A stretch of DNA of 6,286 nt from Caldiserica bacterium UBA646 (lineage in GTDB: Bacteria; Caldisericota; Caldisericia; Caldisericales; Caldisericaceae). This document shows, piece after piece, positions 6,257-6,286 of this stretch (the first letter of the stretch is position 1; the number at the start of each line of letters is the position of its first letter). The notes below the pieces were generated by a model. It ran no database searches and was not told where the DNA came from. It was given only the letters and a program-made list of their open reading frames with translations. The DNA lies in contig DBOM01000056.1 in the NCBI GenBank assembly GCA_002299965.1, forward strand, positions 1 to 6,286, in the 5' to 3' direction. A program made the position numbers and the translations under genes.

Positions 6257-6286
6257 GACTCCCATAGAAGCCCGAACTTCGCCTCC

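Noticed and set aside
6246..6286. 3' end of another minus-strand gene upstream of rpsU
   Set aside because: All three minus-strand frames are open over these 41 bases or close just before or inside rpsU (TGA at 6252-6250 in one, TAA just inside rpsU in another). The stretch is too short to identify a product or choose a frame.

Overview
The window looks like a low-GC bacterial chromosome (roughly 35-40% GC by eye). It is tightly packed, with strong AGGAGG-type Shine-Dalgarno sites, 4-base ATGA gene overlaps and AT-rich stem terminators. This fits an anaerobic Firmicute or another low-GC, possibly thermophilic, deep-branching lineage. I cannot place it more closely from sequence alone.

Bases 1-5659 hold one plus-strand operon of five genes, entered from upstream. 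It begins with the 3' part of a double ABC ATPase of the purine-nucleoside (BMP/NupO) type. Two inner-membrane permeases of the same importer follow (NupP- and NupQ-like). Next is a PLP-dependent enzyme of the threonine synthase family with an N-terminal Cys4 zinc-ribbon-like motif, and last an M20 metallohydrolase of the ArgE/DapE/YgeY type. Junctions are 19 nt, a 4-nt overlap, 2 nt and a 4-nt overlap, so co-transcription and translational coupling are very likely. The BMP-type binding lipoprotein is not in the window and is expected upstream.

Bases 5660-6286 are on the opposite strand and converge on the operon. They hold a small uncharacterised protein gene (83 aa) and, behind a strong hairpin terminator, rpsU for ribosomal protein S21, which starts at GTG. 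The 135-base gap between the two minus-strand genes carries the terminator, an imperfect inverted repeat and a weak promoter candidate.

The most interesting reading is functional. A nucleoside/nucleobase-type importer sits in one operon with a fold-type-II PLP enzyme and an M20 hydrolase. The enzyme-class pairing is the same as ygeX-ygeY in anaerobic purine-degradation clusters. The operon may therefore import a compound and break it down, rather than make threonine. This is inference. I see no mobile element, CRISPR array, tRNA or rRNA.
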